DNA of 64,000 nucleotides from CAVVIG01 sp050249955. GTDB lineage: Bacteria; Acidobacteriota; Vicinamibacteria; Vicinamibacterales; CAVVIG01. The notes under the pieces were generated by a model. It saw only the letters and a list, made by a program, of their open reading frames with translations, did not search any database and was not told the DNA's origin. Of this stretch, positions 33,298-41,423 are shown in pieces. Made by a program: the position numbers and the translations under genes. Positions within the stretch are counted from its first letter, which is position 1. Every line of letters starts with the position of its first letter. The stretch spans positions 124,001 to 188,000 of the forward strand of contig JBFWPN010000001.1 in the NCBI GenBank assembly GCA_050249955.1, in the 5' to 3' direction.

Positions 33298-34236
33298 TCA
33301 CTCCCACACGTTCCACCACGGCGTCAGCCCCTTGTAGATGTCCTGGACGGTGCCGAACAACGTGGACAGGTCGTAGTCGCTGAACTCGGGCGGGGGCCTG
33401 AACGACCTCATGGCCACGTTCCATGGACGCCCGGCGTCCTTCTCACTCCGCACGTGCCGCACGAGCAGGTTCACGAAGCGGCTGTATTCGACGAAGTCCT
33501 GCCACCCCACGACGGTCGAGTGACCCGTGATCACACGCGAGACGCCCGGCACGGCATCGATGGTGCGCTGGAGCGTCGCCGGGAACTCCGCCGGGCTGCC
33601 CCCCCACGGCAGGTTGATGTTCGGGTTGCGCTTCGCTCGAAAGAGATCGCCCGCGTGCATCACGCCGGCGGCGCGGAACACGACCACCACGTCACCGTTG
33701 GTGTGCGCCGGCCCGAAGAAGTACAGGTCCACGGCATCCGGACCGTCGAACAGGGTCAGCCGGTCCTCGAAGGTGGTCACCGGCCGCCCCTCGAAGCGGT
33801 TCGGGTCGCCCGTGCCGCGCAGCCGGGCCACGTTGATCGCCGCCTGGCGGTGCATCACCACCTGCACCGTCGGCGGAAGGGCGACGATGCCGCCGAAGTG
33901 ATCGTTGTGGGAGTGGGTCGCGATGGCGTGCGTGATGGGAGTGGCCGTGACGCGCCGAACCTGCTCGACGACGGCGGCGCCAAACTGCGGAAACTTGGGA
34001 TCGACCACCACGACACCCGTGGCGGTCTCGAACACCGCAGTGTTGCCTCCTCCGCCCGGAATCATCCAGAGATGATCGGCCACCTGTTCGATGGTGCCGA
34101 CGGGAGCAGGCGCTTCACGGGGCGGCGGCGGGAGCCGCGTCGCCATCCGTCGCCAGGTGTACCCCCCGACGCCGTACGCGGCGAGCAGCGCGAGGACGAC
34201 CACCCACTTCCGGCGATCGGGCAACAGCCACGTCAC
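33298..34236 (-). CDS. membrane-anchored MBL-fold metallo-hydrolase
   Basis: A 312-aa protein with an N-terminal membrane helix (about 11-27, VVVLALLAAYGVGGYTW) and a metallo-beta-lactamase domain. Zinc ligands: THSHNDHFGG (about 107-116), a later His in GPAHTNGDVVVVF (about 176), Asp in MHAGDLF (about 195) and His in ITGHSTVVGWQDF (about 239). This is the B3/quinoprotein-hydrolase-like arrangement; lactamase activity cannot be inferred. GTG start overlaps the stop of the GH30-like gene (GTGA), so it is co-translated with a secreted glycan hydrolase. Confidence 0.88.
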   Translation of the reverse strand: MTWLLPDRRKWVVVLALLAAYGVGGYTWRRMATRLPPPPREAPAPVGTIEQVADHLWMIPGGGGNTAVFETATGVVVVDPKFPQFGAAVVEQVRRVTATPITHAIATHSHNDHFGGIVALPPTVQVVMHRQAAINVARLRGTGDPNRFEGRPVTTFEDRLTLFDGPDAVDLYFFGPAHTNGDVVVVFRAAGVMHAGDLFRAKRNPNINLPWGGSPAEFPATLQRTIDAVPGVSRVITGHSTVVGWQDFVEYSRFVNLLVRHVRSEKDAGRPWNVAMRSFRPPPEFSDYDLSTLFGTVQDIYKGLTPWWNVWE

Positions 34237-35633
34237 GGCGCATGCCCCGCCAGCCCGCGAACCGTGAGTACGCCTGAGGAAGGGATGCTGACCGGCAGCG
34301 GCTCTCCGGACGCGACACGGACCTGCGGCTGGTGGACGTCGAACGCGGCAGGCGTCGTGTACGAGACATCGTAGGTTCCCTCGGGGAGCCCCGTCACGTT
34401 CGCCTCGGCCGGACCTCGGCTGACCAGGATGACCACGGGTGCGCCATCCGGAGCCAGGAACGCGGCAGCCTTGACGGCGTCGCTCGTGGCGGTGGCGTCC
34501 ACCCGCACGGCCCCGGGCCTGACGTACTTGTAGAACTGGCGCAGCAGGCGCGTCTTCGGTCGAAGGCTGGCCCGTCCGGTCTGGGCATCCACGCTGTAAT
34601 ACCCGTTCGGTCCGTGGAAGGTCGCCTGGTGCCAGCTGGAGACCTGGGCCACGGTCAGGTCGGCCATGAGGGCCTCCGGATCGTTCAGCTCACTCCAGCA
34701 CTCGTTCTGTGCCGACTCCACGCCGGCCCGCGAGACCACCTCGCCGATCTTGGCCAGGGAGTCACGCCCGGAATCCGCATAGCAGTGATAGGTGACCATC
34801 CTGATGTACCGCTCGGCATCCTTCGCGCGGAGCATGTCGGCCAGCATCGGGAGCGCACGCCCGCGGTCCATCGGGGAGGGCGCCATGAAGGCCGGGCGAT
34901 ACCCCGACTTCTCCAGCCGGCGGCCGGCCGCCACCATGGCATCGCCGATGTCTGCCCCGCCCCAGCGGTTGCCGACGTCGGGTTCATTCACCACATCCAC
35001 GGCGGCAGGCGTGACACCGTAGGTGGTCCGGAGGTGGTCGAACACCACCTGCATGAACTCGGCATACTCGCGCGGCCGGCTGAGGTGCTCGAATGACGAC
35101 GCCCCATAGTCGCCATACTGGACGATCAGTTCACCGTGGTGGCCCGCGTCATCGAGGTCGCGCAGCATCGGCATCACGACGGTGCCCATCTGCCAGTCCA
35201 GCAGGGTGAAGTCGAAGCCCTCGAGATTCGCGACATCGGGATTTCCGTTGTCGTTCACGATGCGGTAGGCGTGGTCCTTCAGGAACTCGCGTTCCGACAG
35301 GTCACCCTGTACGTAGCGAGCGGCAGCGCCACGAGGGCCCTCGGTCCCGGAGAAGACGTTCACCTTCAGGCGGGTGATCCCGAGGTCGGTGGCGGCCTGC
35401 CGGAGCAGGTCGTCGTACCCGGGGAGCACCGGGAGGAAGTCGCGGACCGTTGCCTGGATCGCGACCTCCCATCCACGAAACGTCTGGTGCCGGACCGACG
35501 CATCAACCGTCACGGTGACGGGAGCCGCCGCAGACGTGTACGCGACGCGCAGTGTCGCGAGCAGCAGGAGCGCCAGGAGCAGGGGATGCCGGGACACGAA
35601 CGGATCGTAGAACGGATCCGGCGCGTGCGCCAT
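34233..35633 (-). CDS. secreted GH30-like glycoside hydrolase
   Basis: A 466-aa exported TIM-barrel hydrolase of clan GH-A, closest by pattern to GH30. A hydrophobic signal peptide lies at about residues 16-38 (LLLALLLLATLRVAYTSAAA); a GTG at 35597 would give a shorter, more usual signal (454 aa). Catalytic residues: acid/base Glu217 in VDVVNEPDVGN and nucleophile Glu311 in SAQNECWSE. A C-terminal beta-sandwich (from about 375, VRPGAVRVDATATSDAVKAAAFL ... PEGTYDVSYTTP) is typical of GH30. Homologous over its full length to the N-terminal half of the larger gene at 52628-55132. Substrate unknown; its position suggests trimming of the glycan made by the adjoining plus-strand genes. Confidence 0.8.
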   Translation of the reverse strand: MAHAPDPFYDPFVSRHPLLLALLLLATLRVAYTSAAAPVTVTVDASVRHQTFRGWEVAIQATVRDFLPVLPGYDDLLRQAATDLGITRLKVNVFSGTEGPRGAAARYVQGDLSEREFLKDHAYRIVNDNGNPDVANLEGFDFTLLDWQMGTVVMPMLRDLDDAGHHGELIVQYGDYGASSFEHLSRPREYAEFMQVVFDHLRTTYGVTPAAVDVVNEPDVGNRWGGADIGDAMVAAGRRLEKSGYRPAFMAPSPMDRGRALPMLADMLRAKDAERYIRMVTYHCYADSGRDSLAKIGEVVSRAGVESAQNECWSELNDPEALMADLTVAQVSSWHQATFHGPNGYYSVDAQTGRASLRPKTRLLRQFYKYVRPGAVRVDATATSDAVKAAAFLAPDGAPVVILVSRGPAEANVTGLPEGTYDVSYTTPAAFDVHQPQVRVASGEPLPVSIPSSGVLTVRGLAGHAP

Positions 35634-35741
35634 GCCGGCGTCCCTCGTGCGTTGCACGTGGCGACCGGCACAGGCGCGGAAGCGCCACGTTCTGCACGTC
35701 GGTGGTGGGCAGGCGTCCGGGGATCGACTCCACACTGAGGG

Positions 35742-35747
35742 TACAAT
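35742..35747 (+). promoter_or_regulatory. putative -10 element of the glycan locus
   Basis: TACAAT, 7 bp before the GTG at 35755, no Shine-Dalgarno between. It lies in the divergent gap to the GH30-like gene and is the likely head of the long plus-strand cluster. A -35 box is not obvious. Confidence 0.45.
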
Positions 35748-35754
35748 CGGGCGC

Positions 35755-37557
35755 GTGTCCTCCCCGTCTTCCGAGCGCCCCGGTCATCCTGGGCCACGAC
35801 CGCTGGGGCTGTCCGACGTCGTCGACTGGGCGATCTGGTTTGGTGCCCTCACCGCGCTCGGCGAGACGATGGCCGTCACGGCGGTCCGCACCCTGACGAG
35901 CCGCATGGTGTTCATCACGCGCGACATCGTGTGGCGCGCGCCGGTCTCGAACATCGCGCTCTATGGTCTTCTCGGACTCGGCATGGTCGTGCTGCTGCGA
36001 CGCATGCCACGCACGCGGTCGCTGGCACTCCTCGCCGGCCTCTTCGTGTTCCTGGCGGCCGTCGGCCCGGTGCTGCAGGTGCCTCGCCTGCATCCCTACG
36101 CCGCCCTGTTCCTGGCGCTGGGTGTGGCGGTGCAGGCCGCGCGACTGACCGGATGGCACACCGACGTTGCGAGCCGCCTGGTACGCAGGAGCCTTCCCTT
36201 CGTCGCCGTGCCCTGCCTGCTGCTCGCCGCGGGGTACCTGGGCATTCGCGAGGTCCGCACACGCCAGGCGATCACCGCGCTGCCGCCCGCGTCGTCAGGG
36301 GCTCCGAACGTCCTCGTCATCGTGCTGGACACGGTGCGCGCGCGAAGCCTGGGCGTCTACGGCAGCCCGCGTCCGACCTCGCCGAAGCTCGATGCGTTTG
36401 CCCGCACCGGTGTGCTCTTCGAGCACGCCTTCTCGCCGGCTCCGTGGACGCTCCCGTCGCATGCGTCCATGTTCACGGGCCTGGTGCCGAAGGCGCTGAC
36501 CGCGGACTGGCTGCACCCGCTGGACCAGACGCAGGCCACGCTCGCCGAGGAGATGCAACGTCGCGGGTATGCCACGGTTGGCGAGGTCGCGAACCTGCTC
36601 TACACGACCTCCGCCACCGGCCTCGATCGCGGGTTCCTGCGCTACTCGGACTTCCCGTTCTCGGTGGCGACCTTCATGCACCAGTCCTGGCTGACGCGGC
36701 CGATCGCCGCGGAAGTCCGGAGGAACTTCGGACAGGAAGACAAGATGGTGCGCAAGTCGGCGGCGCAGGTCACCGACAGCTTCCTGGACTGGCTCCCGGG
36801 ACGTCCGGACGCGCCCTTCTTCGCGTTCCTCAACTACTTCGACGCGCACGCCCCGTACCTGCCTCCGGCTCCCTACGACACCATGTTCGGACACGGGCCC
36901 CTGCCGGACGTTGCGACCCGGCGTCAATGGTCGCCGCCCGAGATCCAGCGATCGCTGGATGCGTATGAAGGATCGGTGGCCTACATCGATGCCGAGCTCG
37001 GGCGCCTCCTCGAGTCGCTCGCCGCGCAGGGGATCCTGGAGGACACGGTCGTGGTCATCACCTCGGACCACGGCGAGCAGTTCGGGGAGCACGGGCTGTT
37101 CGACCATGCGAACAGCCTGTACCGGGCGGTGCTGCACGTCCCCTTCATCGTGTCGTATCCGCGACGTGTGCCGGCCGGCGTGCGGGTCTCGACCCCGGTG
37201 TCCCTGGTCGACCTCCCGGCGACAGTCCTGGATCTGGTCGGGACCGAGCGTCAGCAGGCGATGCCCGGACGGTCGCTGGTCGACGCATGGACCGGCGTCT
37301 CCGACGGAGGCCGCGCCGTGTTCTCGCAGGTCAGCCGCGGGATCAATCTCGCACCGCACCTGCCGGTCAGCCGCGGAAACATGGTGTCGGTGATCGTCGA
37401 CGGCGTGCACTACATCCGCAACGGCGACGGCGTCGAGGAACTCTACGACTTCGAGCACGATGAGCAGGAAACCACCAACCTGGCCGGCAGGCCGGACATG
37501 CAGGAGCGCCTCCTTGCGGCGCGGAGCGCGGTCGCCACAGTCGACCAGCGTCGATGA
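35755..37557 (+). CDS. membrane sulfatase-fold (alkaline phosphatase superfamily) enzyme
   Basis: A 600-aa protein: four or five membrane helices (about 22-165), then a periplasmic sulfatase-type domain starting PNVLVIVLDTVRARSLGVYG (Asp192, metal ligand). The nucleophile position reads PWTLPSHASMFTG, i.e. Thr232 where true sulfatases have the formylglycine Cys/Ser in CxPSR. The metal site TSDHGEQFGEHGLF (about 432-445) is intact. Thr nucleophiles are known in phospho-group transferases of this superfamily (LtaS, EptA), so a phosphoryl-headgroup transferase or phosphodiesterase is as likely as a sulfatase. GTG start; an ATGA overlap couples it to its paralogue. Confidence 0.85.
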   Translation: MSSPSSERPGHPGPRPLGLSDVVDWAIWFGALTALGETMAVTAVRTLTSRMVFITRDIVWRAPVSNIALYGLLGLGMVVLLRRMPRTRSLALLAGLFVFLAAVGPVLQVPRLHPYAALFLALGVAVQAARLTGWHTDVASRLVRRSLPFVAVPCLLLAAGYLGIREVRTRQAITALPPASSGAPNVLVIVLDTVRARSLGVYGSPRPTSPKLDAFARTGVLFEHAFSPAPWTLPSHASMFTGLVPKALTADWLHPLDQTQATLAEEMQRRGYATVGEVANLLYTTSATGLDRGFLRYSDFPFSVATFMHQSWLTRPIAAEVRRNFGQEDKMVRKSAAQVTDSFLDWLPGRPDAPFFAFLNYFDAHAPYLPPAPYDTMFGHGPLPDVATRRQWSPPEIQRSLDAYEGSVAYIDAELGRLLESLAAQGILEDTVVVITSDHGEQFGEHGLFDHANSLYRAVLHVPFIVSYPRRVPAGVRVSTPVSLVDLPATVLDLVGTERQQAMPGRSLVDAWTGVSDGGRAVFSQVSRGINLAPHLPVSRGNMVSVIVDGVHYIRNGDGVEELYDFEHDEQETTNLAGRPDMQERLLAARSAVATVDQRR

Positions 37558-39371
37558 CGGGACCTGGGGCTGAACGGGTGCCCGATGCGCGGGGCAGGTT
37601 CGACCGTGGCCTCCTGTCAGCGGCAGTGTCGATGGGGCTCGTCGGCGGGCTGGTGGAAGGTGCCGCCCACATGGTGCTGCAGAAGCTGGCGGTCATCGAG
37701 AACAACTGGTTCCCGATCATCTGGATCGCGTCGGTGGTGGACGCCCTCGCTGCCGGTGCCGCAGCCACCGCGGCCATCGTCGGCCTGATGTGGATGGCCG
37801 ACCGCCGGGCCGCGCGCCGGAGCGCGACCTTCGTGGTGGTGTTCACCGTCCTCCTGCCGATTGTCGCCATTTCGGCCAAGCAGTGGATCCAGCCGTACGC
37901 GCTGGCGGCCCTCGCCCTGGGCCTGACGACAGCCATCACGCGCTGGTTCGCCCGCGACCTGGACGCCCGTCTCCGCTGGTGGGCGCGCGCGCTGCCCTGG
38001 TCGGCCGGCCTGGCGGCCCTCGCCTTCCTGGCCATCGAAGGGGGAGGTGCGCTGACCGAGTCGCTGCAGACACAACGGCTGCCCGCCGCACGGGCCGACG
38101 CCCCGAACGTGCTCCTGGTGGTCATCGATGCGCTGCGGGCCGATCACGTCGGGTCGTACGGGTACCCGCGCCAGACGAGCCACGCGATCGACCAGATGGC
38201 CAGCGAAGGCGTCCTGTTCGAGAACGCCATCTCGACCACCAGCTACACACTGCCCGCCCACGCGTCGCTCGTCACCGGCCTCGATGCGTACCAGCACAGG
38301 CTGGACTGGAACACCTCGCATCAGTTCGGCTCCTCGGGCATTCGGCGCCTGCCGGAGGCCATGCTGCCACTCGGCTACCGCACCGGCGCCTTCTCCGGCA
38401 ACACCTTCTACTTCTCCAGGGAACACGGATTCGGCCCAGGGTTCCTGCACTTCGAGGACTTCTACCACTCCGTCCCCGACATGTTCTGGCGCACGGCGTT
38501 CGGCGGCATCGCGACCCGCTACGTGCGGTACCGGATCGGGCTGATGGACCTGCCAGGTCGCAAGCATGCCGACGACACGGTGGCCGCCGTCACCCGCTGG
38601 ACCGATCGCGATCGGGAGCGGCCGTTCTTCGCGATGATCAACTTCATGGACGTGCACGACCCCTACCTGCCTCCGCAGCCGTACCGGGGACGGTTTGCGA
38701 ACGGTGGTTCACCGGGCGGCGTGCTGAACTTCCCTCGGGGCGTGCCGGAGTCGCTCACGCCTGGGCAGGTGCAGGGCGAGATGGATGCGTACGACGGAGC
38801 CATTGCCTACGTCGACGACCGCCTGGCCACCCTGGTGGCGACGCTGAGAAGCCAGTCACCGCGGGATCTGGTGGTCGTTGTCACGTCCGATCATGGCGAG
38901 GAGTTCGGCGAACACGGCGGGTACCTCCATGCGCGGCATCTCTACAGGGAGGCGATCCACGTGCCGCTCGTCGTCTGGGCACCGGGGCGAGTGCCCGCGG
39001 GCCGCCGGGTGACGGAGCCTGTCTCCATCGCCTCACTGCCGGCCACGATCATGGAGATGCTCGGTCATCCCGACTTCCCGGCCCCCTCGCTCGTGCCGCT
39101 GTTCGGCGGGCCCAAGGGGGCCTGGCCGGCCCCACAATCGCTGCTCAGGCACAGGCCCTGGGCACCGGAGCACGACCCCGTGCACGACGGCACGCTCTGG
39201 TCGGTTGTGGAGCAGGACTGGCACTACATCGAGCACGAGGGTCGGAGTCCGCAACTGTTCGACTGGCAACGCGACCCGCGGGAAACGACGGACCTTTCCG
39301 GGAATCCTGACGCCGCGGCGGTCAGGCAGCGGATGTCCGGCGTGCTGCCGACACGCGGCGCACGGCCCTGA
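37554..39371 (+). CDS. membrane sulfatase-fold enzyme, paralogue of the preceding gene
   Basis: A 605-aa protein with the same layout: membrane helices at about 20-165 (GLVGGLVEGAAHMVLQKL, FPIIWIASVVDALAAGAAATAAIVGLMWM and others), then the catalytic domain from PNVLLVVIDALRADHVGSYG (Asp192). The nucleophile site is SYTLPAHASLVTG with Thr232, again not Cys/Ser. TSDHGEEFGEHGGYLHARHLYRE provides the metal ligands. The N-terminal segment LLSAAVSMGLVGGLVEG is like those of predicted sulfatases found in exopolysaccharide loci. It is coupled to the upstream paralogue; the pair may modify two positions of one envelope polymer. Confidence 0.85.
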   Translation: MTGPGAERVPDARGRFDRGLLSAAVSMGLVGGLVEGAAHMVLQKLAVIENNWFPIIWIASVVDALAAGAAATAAIVGLMWMADRRAARRSATFVVVFTVLLPIVAISAKQWIQPYALAALALGLTTAITRWFARDLDARLRWWARALPWSAGLAALAFLAIEGGGALTESLQTQRLPAARADAPNVLLVVIDALRADHVGSYGYPRQTSHAIDQMASEGVLFENAISTTSYTLPAHASLVTGLDAYQHRLDWNTSHQFGSSGIRRLPEAMLPLGYRTGAFSGNTFYFSREHGFGPGFLHFEDFYHSVPDMFWRTAFGGIATRYVRYRIGLMDLPGRKHADDTVAAVTRWTDRDRERPFFAMINFMDVHDPYLPPQPYRGRFANGGSPGGVLNFPRGVPESLTPGQVQGEMDAYDGAIAYVDDRLATLVATLRSQSPRDLVVVVTSDHGEEFGEHGGYLHARHLYREAIHVPLVVWAPGRVPAGRRVTEPVSIASLPATIMEMLGHPDFPAPSLVPLFGGPKGAWPAPQSLLRHRPWAPEHDPVHDGTLWSVVEQDWHYIEHEGRSPQLFDWQRDPRETTDLSGNPDAAAVRQRMSGVLPTRGARP

Positions 39372-39469
39372 GACCGTCGCTGCACCGAATACTGACGGCG
39401 CCCGTCTCAGCCGATACACAGCAGGTACCATACAATCCTTACGTTCCCTGAACTCCGATCATCACGACT

Positions 39470-40546
39470 GTGACAGACGCCCTACACATCGTCGGCGCCC
39501 GCCCGAACTTCATGAAGATGGCGGCCGTGCACCGCGCCCTTGCCGGACGGATGGGGCAGGTGGTGGTGCACACGGGCCAGCATTACGACTGGCGCATGTC
39601 AGGCATCTTCTTCGAGGAACTCGGCGTGCCGCCGCCCGACATCAACCTCGAGGTGGGCTCGGGCAGCCATGCCGTGCAGACCGCGGAGGTGATGATGCGG
39701 CTCGAGCCGCTGCTCCTCGAGCGACGGCCCGGCGTGGTGATCGTGTACGGCGACGTGAACTCCACGGTGGCGGCGTCGCTCGTGTGCAGCAAGATCGGCA
39801 TTCGCGTGGCGCATGTGGAGGCCGGCCTGCGTTCGCGCGACCGAGCCATGCCGGAGGAGATCAACCGGCTGGTCACCGACCAGCTCTCGGACCTGCTCTT
39901 CACCCCCTCAGCGGACGGCAACGAGAACCTCGCCGCCGAGGGGATTCCCGCGAGCAAGGTGCACCTGGTCGGCAACGTGATGATCGACACGCTCGTCCGC
40001 CTGCTGCCACAGACACGGCCGGCGCCGCTGCTGCAGGACCTGGGGCTCGACGGACGGTTCGTGCTCGTCACACTGCATCGTCCGTCGAACGTGGACGACA
40101 TCGACACGCTGGCACCCATCCTGGACGTGCTCGCCGATCTGTCGCAGGCGCTGCCGGTGGTGTTCCCGGTGCACCCCCGCACGCGCGGCCAGATCGACCG
40201 TGCCGGCCTTCGCCTGCCGGCGGGGCTGAAGCTCGCCGAGCCGCTGGGGTACCTGGACTTCCTGGCACTGCAGCGGGCGGCGACCCTCGTGGTCACCGAC
40301 TCTGGCGGAATCCAGGAGGAGACCACCTACCTTGGCACGCCGTGCCTCACCGTGCGCGAGAACACCGAGCGCCCGGTCACCATCACGCACGGCACGAACA
40401 TGCTGGTCGGCCGCAGCCCCGGGCGCCTGCGGACAGAGGCGCAGCGTGTGCTCGCTGCGCCGCCACCCCGGCTTGGGCCGCCGCCCCTGTGGGACGGCCA
40501 TGCCGGGGACCGCATCGCGGACATCCTTGTCGGGATGCATGCCTGA
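39470..40546 (+). CDS. wecB: UDP-N-acetylglucosamine 2-epimerase (non-hydrolysing)
   Basis: A 358-aa cytosolic GT-B-fold epimerase making UDP-ManNAc from UDP-GlcNAc. Family blocks: VGARPNFMKMAAVHRAL (8-24), HTGQHYDWRMSGIFFEELGV (35-54), HVEAGLRSRDRAMPEEINRLVTDQLSD (118-144), VTLHRPSNVDD (about 200-210) and TDSGGIQEETTYLGTPCLTVRENTERPVT (about 275-303). Length and catalytic His/Glu/Asp-containing motifs are normal. The start is GTG; TACAAT at 39431-39436 may be a promoter 33 bp upstream. No UDP-ManNAc dehydrogenase (WecC) is seen, so the sugar may be used unoxidised. Confidence 0.92.
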   Translation: MTDALHIVGARPNFMKMAAVHRALAGRMGQVVVHTGQHYDWRMSGIFFEELGVPPPDINLEVGSGSHAVQTAEVMMRLEPLLLERRPGVVIVYGDVNSTVAASLVCSKIGIRVAHVEAGLRSRDRAMPEEINRLVTDQLSDLLFTPSADGNENLAAEGIPASKVHLVGNVMIDTLVRLLPQTRPAPLLQDLGLDGRFVLVTLHRPSNVDDIDTLAPILDVLADLSQALPVVFPVHPRTRGQIDRAGLRLPAGLKLAEPLGYLDFLALQRAATLVVTDSGGIQEETTYLGTPCLTVRENTERPVTITHGTNMLVGRSPGRLRTEAQRVLAAPPPRLGPPPLWDGHAGDRIADILVGMHA

Positions 40547-40547
40547 C

Positions 40548-41423
40548 ATGACGCACACGTCAGGCGCCGGGGCCGCAGGCCACGCCCCACCCGCGGTCAT
40601 CCACATCGACCTCGATGGCGCACGCCACATCTATCGCACCCACGGCTGGGCGTACGAGGCTGATGACGATCCGCTGTTCGAGAGCGGGATGCGGGGCGCG
40701 CTCGAGGTACTGGCCGCCGCGGGGGTCCGGGCCACGCTCTTCGTGATCACCGAGGACCTGGCGGCACCGGCGCGCCGCGCGCTCATCGACGCCGCGGTCG
40801 CCGCAGGGCACGAGGTGGGCTCGCACACGATCACGCACCGGAGACTCACCACGCTCGATCGATCGGGGAAGCATCGCGAGATTGCCGGCAGCCGCGATCA
40901 GCTCGAAGCCGCCGGCTTCTCCGTGCGCGGCTTCCGCGCGCCAAGCTTCGGGATCGATCGGGAGTGCCTCGAACTGGCCGACGCGGAGGGGTACCGCTAC
41001 GACTCCTCGGTTCTCCGCACCGCCACCATTCCCGGACTGGCTGCGCCGGCTCATCGCCCCTCGGGGCCACATCGGCCGTTCGACGACCGGCGGCTGCTCG
41101 AGTGGCCCGTGCCGGTGTCCGACTCGTGGCTCCCACCATTTCATCCGTCGTACAGCCTGGTCCTTGGCGAGTGGCTCTTCCGGCGCGGCATCCGCCTGGC
41201 CGCGCGTGACGGCGCGCCGCTGGTGCTCCTCTTCCACCTGACCGACTTCGCCGACCCGCTGCCCGCGGGCCTGGCTCGCGGGTGGCGGAAGCAGCTGTTC
41301 ACGCTGTCCTATCAGGATGGTGCGCGCAAGCGGGCGCGCTGTGCCGCGATGCTGGCGTTCGCTGCGGCCCACTTCCGCTTCACCACCACCGAGGACGTGC
41401 TGTCCCGGAGCCTGGCATCGTGA
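40548..41423 (+). CDS. NodB-type polysaccharide deacetylase
   Basis: A 291-aa NodB-homology deacetylase. Motif 1 is IHIDLDGARH (about 17-26) instead of the usual TFDDG, giving one catalytic Asp and one metal Asp. Motif 2 is GHEVGSHTITHRRL with the two metal His. Motif 3 is GFRAPSFGID. The variant first motif occurs in deacetylases of exopolysaccharide loci (DUF3473/PEP-CTERM-associated type). No signal peptide, so it may act on a lipid-linked cytosolic precursor. ATG 40548 follows the wecB stop; an ATG nine bases earlier would overlap it. Its stop overlaps the next gene (GTGA). Confidence 0.85.
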   Translation: MTHTSGAGAAGHAPPAVIHIDLDGARHIYRTHGWAYEADDDPLFESGMRGALEVLAAAGVRATLFVITEDLAAPARRALIDAAVAAGHEVGSHTITHRRLTTLDRSGKHREIAGSRDQLEAAGFSVRGFRAPSFGIDRECLELADAEGYRYDSSVLRTATIPGLAAPAHRPSGPHRPFDDRRLLEWPVPVSDSWLPPFHPSYSLVLGEWLFRRGIRLAARDGAPLVLLFHLTDFADPLPAGLARGWRKQLFTLSYQDGARKRARCAAMLAFAAAHFRFTTTEDVLSRSLAS

